From Pseudomonadota bacterium (GTDB lineage: Bacteria; Desulfobacterota; JAPLJL01), in the NCBI GenBank assembly GCA_026388615.1, contig JAPLJL010000088.1:1-13316 (forward strand): a stretch of 13,316 nt of DNA, read 5' to 3'. Each line of letters begins with the position of its first letter. The first letter of the stretch is position 1. The notes under the pieces are model-generated. The model was not told the origin of the DNA. It did not search any database and saw only the letters and a list, made by a program, of their open reading frames with translations. This document shows, one piece after another, positions 12,466 to 13,316 of the stretch. Both the position numbers and the translations under genes were made by a program.

Positions 12466-12486
12466 GGCTGGTGGCGGATAGCGGGG
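12466..12486. repeat. Short heptamer tract (GGCTGGT-like) upstream of DUF362
   Basis: GGCTGGT, GGCGGAT, AGCGGGG run in 7-base register directly upstream of the minus-strand promoter. It occupies the place where a -35 box would lie. TGGCT (12465-12469) and AGCCA (12491-12495) could pair around it. Confidence 0.55.
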
Positions 12487-12516
12487 AGAGAGCCAGTCTT
12501 TGCTTGGCTAGCTTCC

Positions 12517-12683
12517 TATTTTTCTTTTTAGGGGGTGGGTTTCGCTCTTCTCAAAAAGGTTAGACGTTAGAAGTTAGACGGTAGACGAGGGGAAAAATAA
12601 ATAAATTTCACAAACAAAATAACTTTCTTACTTCTCACGTCTTACGTCTCACGTTGTTTTCAGTCGCGAGAACCCACCCCCCC
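12517..12683 (+). repeat. Dispersed element, copy 2, with heptamer tracts as interior
   Basis: The left end TATTTTTCTTTTTA followed by GGGGGTGGGTTTCGCTC (12531-12547), and the right end GTCGCGAGAACCCACCCCCC (12663-12682), match copy 1 at 9829-9998 read on the opposite strand. GGGGGTGGGTT (12531-12541) pairs perfectly with AACCCACCCCC (12671-12681). The interior differs from copy 1 and carries two heptamer tracts: GTTAGAC, GTTAGAA, GTTAGAC, GGTAGAC at 12559-12586, and CTTACTT, CTCACGT, CTTACGT, CTCACGT at 12627-12654. No gene is present. Confidence 0.78.
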
Positions 12684-12690
12684 TCCCTAC

Positions 12691-12778
12691 GGGTCGTAGA
12701 CCCTACAGGTCGGAGACCGGGCTGTAGGCCCTACCCTCCGGCCTGTAAGCCTACGGGCTGGAAGCGGGGCCGGAAGCC
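12691..12778. repeat. Array of mini-hairpins with G(T/G)A loops, first block
   Basis: At least six consecutive small palindromes share the loop GTA or GGA but have different, mostly self-consistent stems: GGGTC-GTA-GACCC (12691-12703), GGTC-GGA-GACC (12708-12718), GGGCT-GTA-GGCCC (12719-12731), GGCCT-GTA-AGCC (12740-12751), GCT-GGA-AGC (12757-12765), and GGCC-GGA-AGCC (12768-12778). Spacers are often CTAC. Confidence 0.75.
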
Positions 12779-12819
12779 GGGTTTCTGAAAACCCCACCAA
12801 CAAAATTGAACATGTAATT

Positions 12820-12840
12820 CCCCGTGGTCTTGCCACGGGG
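12820..12840. repeat. TCTTG-loop hairpin, copy 1
   Basis: CCCCGTGG (12820-12827) and CCACGGGG (12833-12840) form a perfect 8-bp stem with a TCTTG loop. A second, partly decayed copy with the same loop is at 12950-12969 (CCCCGCGG / CCGTGGG). The two flank the palindrome at 12854-12922. Confidence 0.7.
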
Positions 12841-12853
12841 TTACCTTATTTCT

Positions 12854-12922
12854 GTCATTCCCGCGGAAGCGGGAATCCAGTTTTTTCGGAAATCCCTGGA
12901 TCCCTGCTTTCGCAGGGATGAC
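12854..12922. mobile_element. Long palindromic repeat made of two self-complementary arms (dRS3/MITE-like)
   Basis: The 27-base arms 12854-12880 and 12896-12922 are inverted copies with five differences. Each arm is also a hairpin: ATTCCCGC-GGAA-GCGGGAAT (12857-12876) and ATCCCTGC-TTTC-GCAGGGAT (12901-12920 region). The differences between arms are balanced within each arm. This is the common GTCATTCCCGC...GCGGGAATCCAG type of dispersed repeat. Confidence 0.8.
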
Positions 12923-12949
12923 GGACGACTTAAGAACATTTCTTTGATA

Positions 12950-12969
12950 CCCCGCGGTCTTGCCGTGGG
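12950..12969. repeat. TCTTG-loop hairpin, copy 2 (degenerate)
   Basis: CCCCGCGG (12950-12957), TCTTG loop, CCGTGGG (12963-12969). One base pair has become a G-T type pairing and the last pair is lost relative to copy 1 at 12820-12840. Confidence 0.6.
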
Positions 12970-12990
12970 TAGCTTCATTCTTTTTCTCTA

Positions 12991-13034
12991 GACTCTTGGC
13001 TCTTGGCTCTTGCCTATAACGGCGGTCGGCGGTC
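12991..13034. repeat. Heptamer tracts GGCTCTT and GGCGGTC
   Basis: GACTCTT, GGCTCTT, GGCTCTT occupy 12991-13011. GGCGGTC, GGCGGTC occupy 13021-13034. The second pair recurs at 13101-13114, so the hairpin block between them is framed by identical heptamer dimers. Confidence 0.8.
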
Positions 13035-13044
13035 CCTCCCCTCC

Positions 13045-13100
13045 GGCCTGGAGGCCCTACGGGCTGGAAGCGGGGCCGTAGGCCCTTACGGGCCGGAGGC
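13045..13100. repeat. Array of mini-hairpins with G(T/G)A loops, second block
   Basis: GGCCT-GGA-GGCC (13045-13056), GCT-GGA-AGC (13063-13071), GGGCC-GTA-GGCCC (13073-13085), GGCC-GGA-GGC (13091-13100). A 22-base stretch (13058-13079) is identical to 12751-12772 in the first block. Heptamer dimers GGCGGTC x2 flank it on both sides (13021-13034 and 13101-13114). Confidence 0.75.
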
Positions 13101-13114
13101 GGCGGTCGGCGGTC
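13101..13114. repeat. Heptamer dimer GGCGGTC x2
   Basis: Second exact copy of the 14-base dimer at 13021-13034. It ends four bases from the stop codon of the minus-strand ketoacyl synthase gene, another case of a repeat lying directly against a gene end. Confidence 0.75.
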
Positions 13115-13118
13115 GTTA

Positions 13119-13316
13119 TTACACTTTGCTGAATATCAACGAAGTGTTGATGCCGCCGAAAGCAAAGTTGTTGTTCATCGCCACGCGGAAACGGCAATCC
13201 CTCGGGTCCCCCATGACATGATTGAGCGGCGCCAGCTCCGGATCGGGCTTAAACAGGTTCCGGGTGGGGGCGATGAAATTTTCCTTCATCATGATGATGG
13301 TCATAATGGATTCAAT
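13119..13316 (-). CDS. Beta-ketoacyl-ACP synthase (FabF/FabB-like), C-terminal fragment
   Basis: The minus-strand frame is open from the window edge to TAA at 13121-13119 and gives the last 65 residues. ENFIAPTRNL, followed by the NNNFAFGGINTSLIF ending, is the characteristic C-terminus of condensing enzymes of the KAS I/II family; the FAFGG loop corresponds to the GFGG gate near the active site. The catalytic Cys and the two His residues lie outside the window. It would elongate acyl chains on ACP in fatty acid synthesis. FabF, FabB or a specialised polyene/lipid-type homologue cannot be separated with this fragment. It reads in the same direction as the DUF362 gene, but the 670-base repeat-filled gap argues against one operon. 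Confidence 0.88.
   Translation of the reverse strand: MESIMTIIMMKENFIAPTRNLFKPDPELAPLNHVMGDPRDCRFRVAMNNNFAFGGINTSLIFSKV

Noticed and set aside
13003..13221. Plus-strand open frame near the right edge
   Set aside because: It runs through heptamer and mini-hairpin repeats and is then antisense to the ketoacyl synthase C-terminus.

Overview
The window is a GC-rich stretch from a Gram-negative, probably anaerobic or microaerophilic bacterium with a quinone-based respiratory chain. I cannot fix the phylum from sequence alone. The mix of a b6f-like cytochrome complex, DsrK/HdrD-like iron-sulfur modules, DUF362 ferredoxins and repeat-packed intergenic DNA is what one sees in uncultured lineages such as Desulfobacterota, Omnitrophota or NC10-like genomes; this is inference.

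Layout. 1-1384: the end of an unidentified gene and an overlapping class-I-glutamine-amidotransferase-like protein. 1384-6132: a co-directional respiratory operon encoding a NarI/DsrM-like membrane subunit with an N-terminal haem c, a Rieske protein, a b6-type cytochrome b carrying the haem ci cysteine, a subunit-IV-like protein, and a fusion of cytochrome c, a membrane anchor, a 2[4Fe-4S] ferredoxin and two CCG domains. Together they look like a quinol/Rieske-cytochrome b complex wired to a heterodisulfide-reductase-like catalytic module. 6327-7463: two toxin-antitoxin modules, an intact VapBC-type pair and a Phd/RelE-type pair whose toxin is frameshifted. 7494-9729: a DsrE-like protein, a radical SAM enzyme of the MSMEG_0568 type and a GNAT of the MSMEG_0567/Sll0786 type, which resemble a reduced form of the Nit1-nitrilase-associated cluster. 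10034-10876: a DEDDh exonuclease fused to a WYL domain. 12447-11329 (minus): a DUF362 protein with a C-terminal ferredoxin, apparently transcribed without a leader. 13316-13119 (minus): the C-terminus of a beta-ketoacyl-ACP synthase.

The intergenic DNA is the most unusual part. It is a patchwork of (i) tracts of degenerate heptamers, with about ten different 7-base words all in strict 7-base register, (ii) mini-hairpins whose stems covary between copies, (iii) REP/MITE-like palindromes, and (iv) two inverted copies of one element (9829-9998 and 12517-12683) that share both ends but have unrelated interiors. These elements sit directly against, and sometimes supply, stop codons, and they also lie between genes of the respiratory operon.
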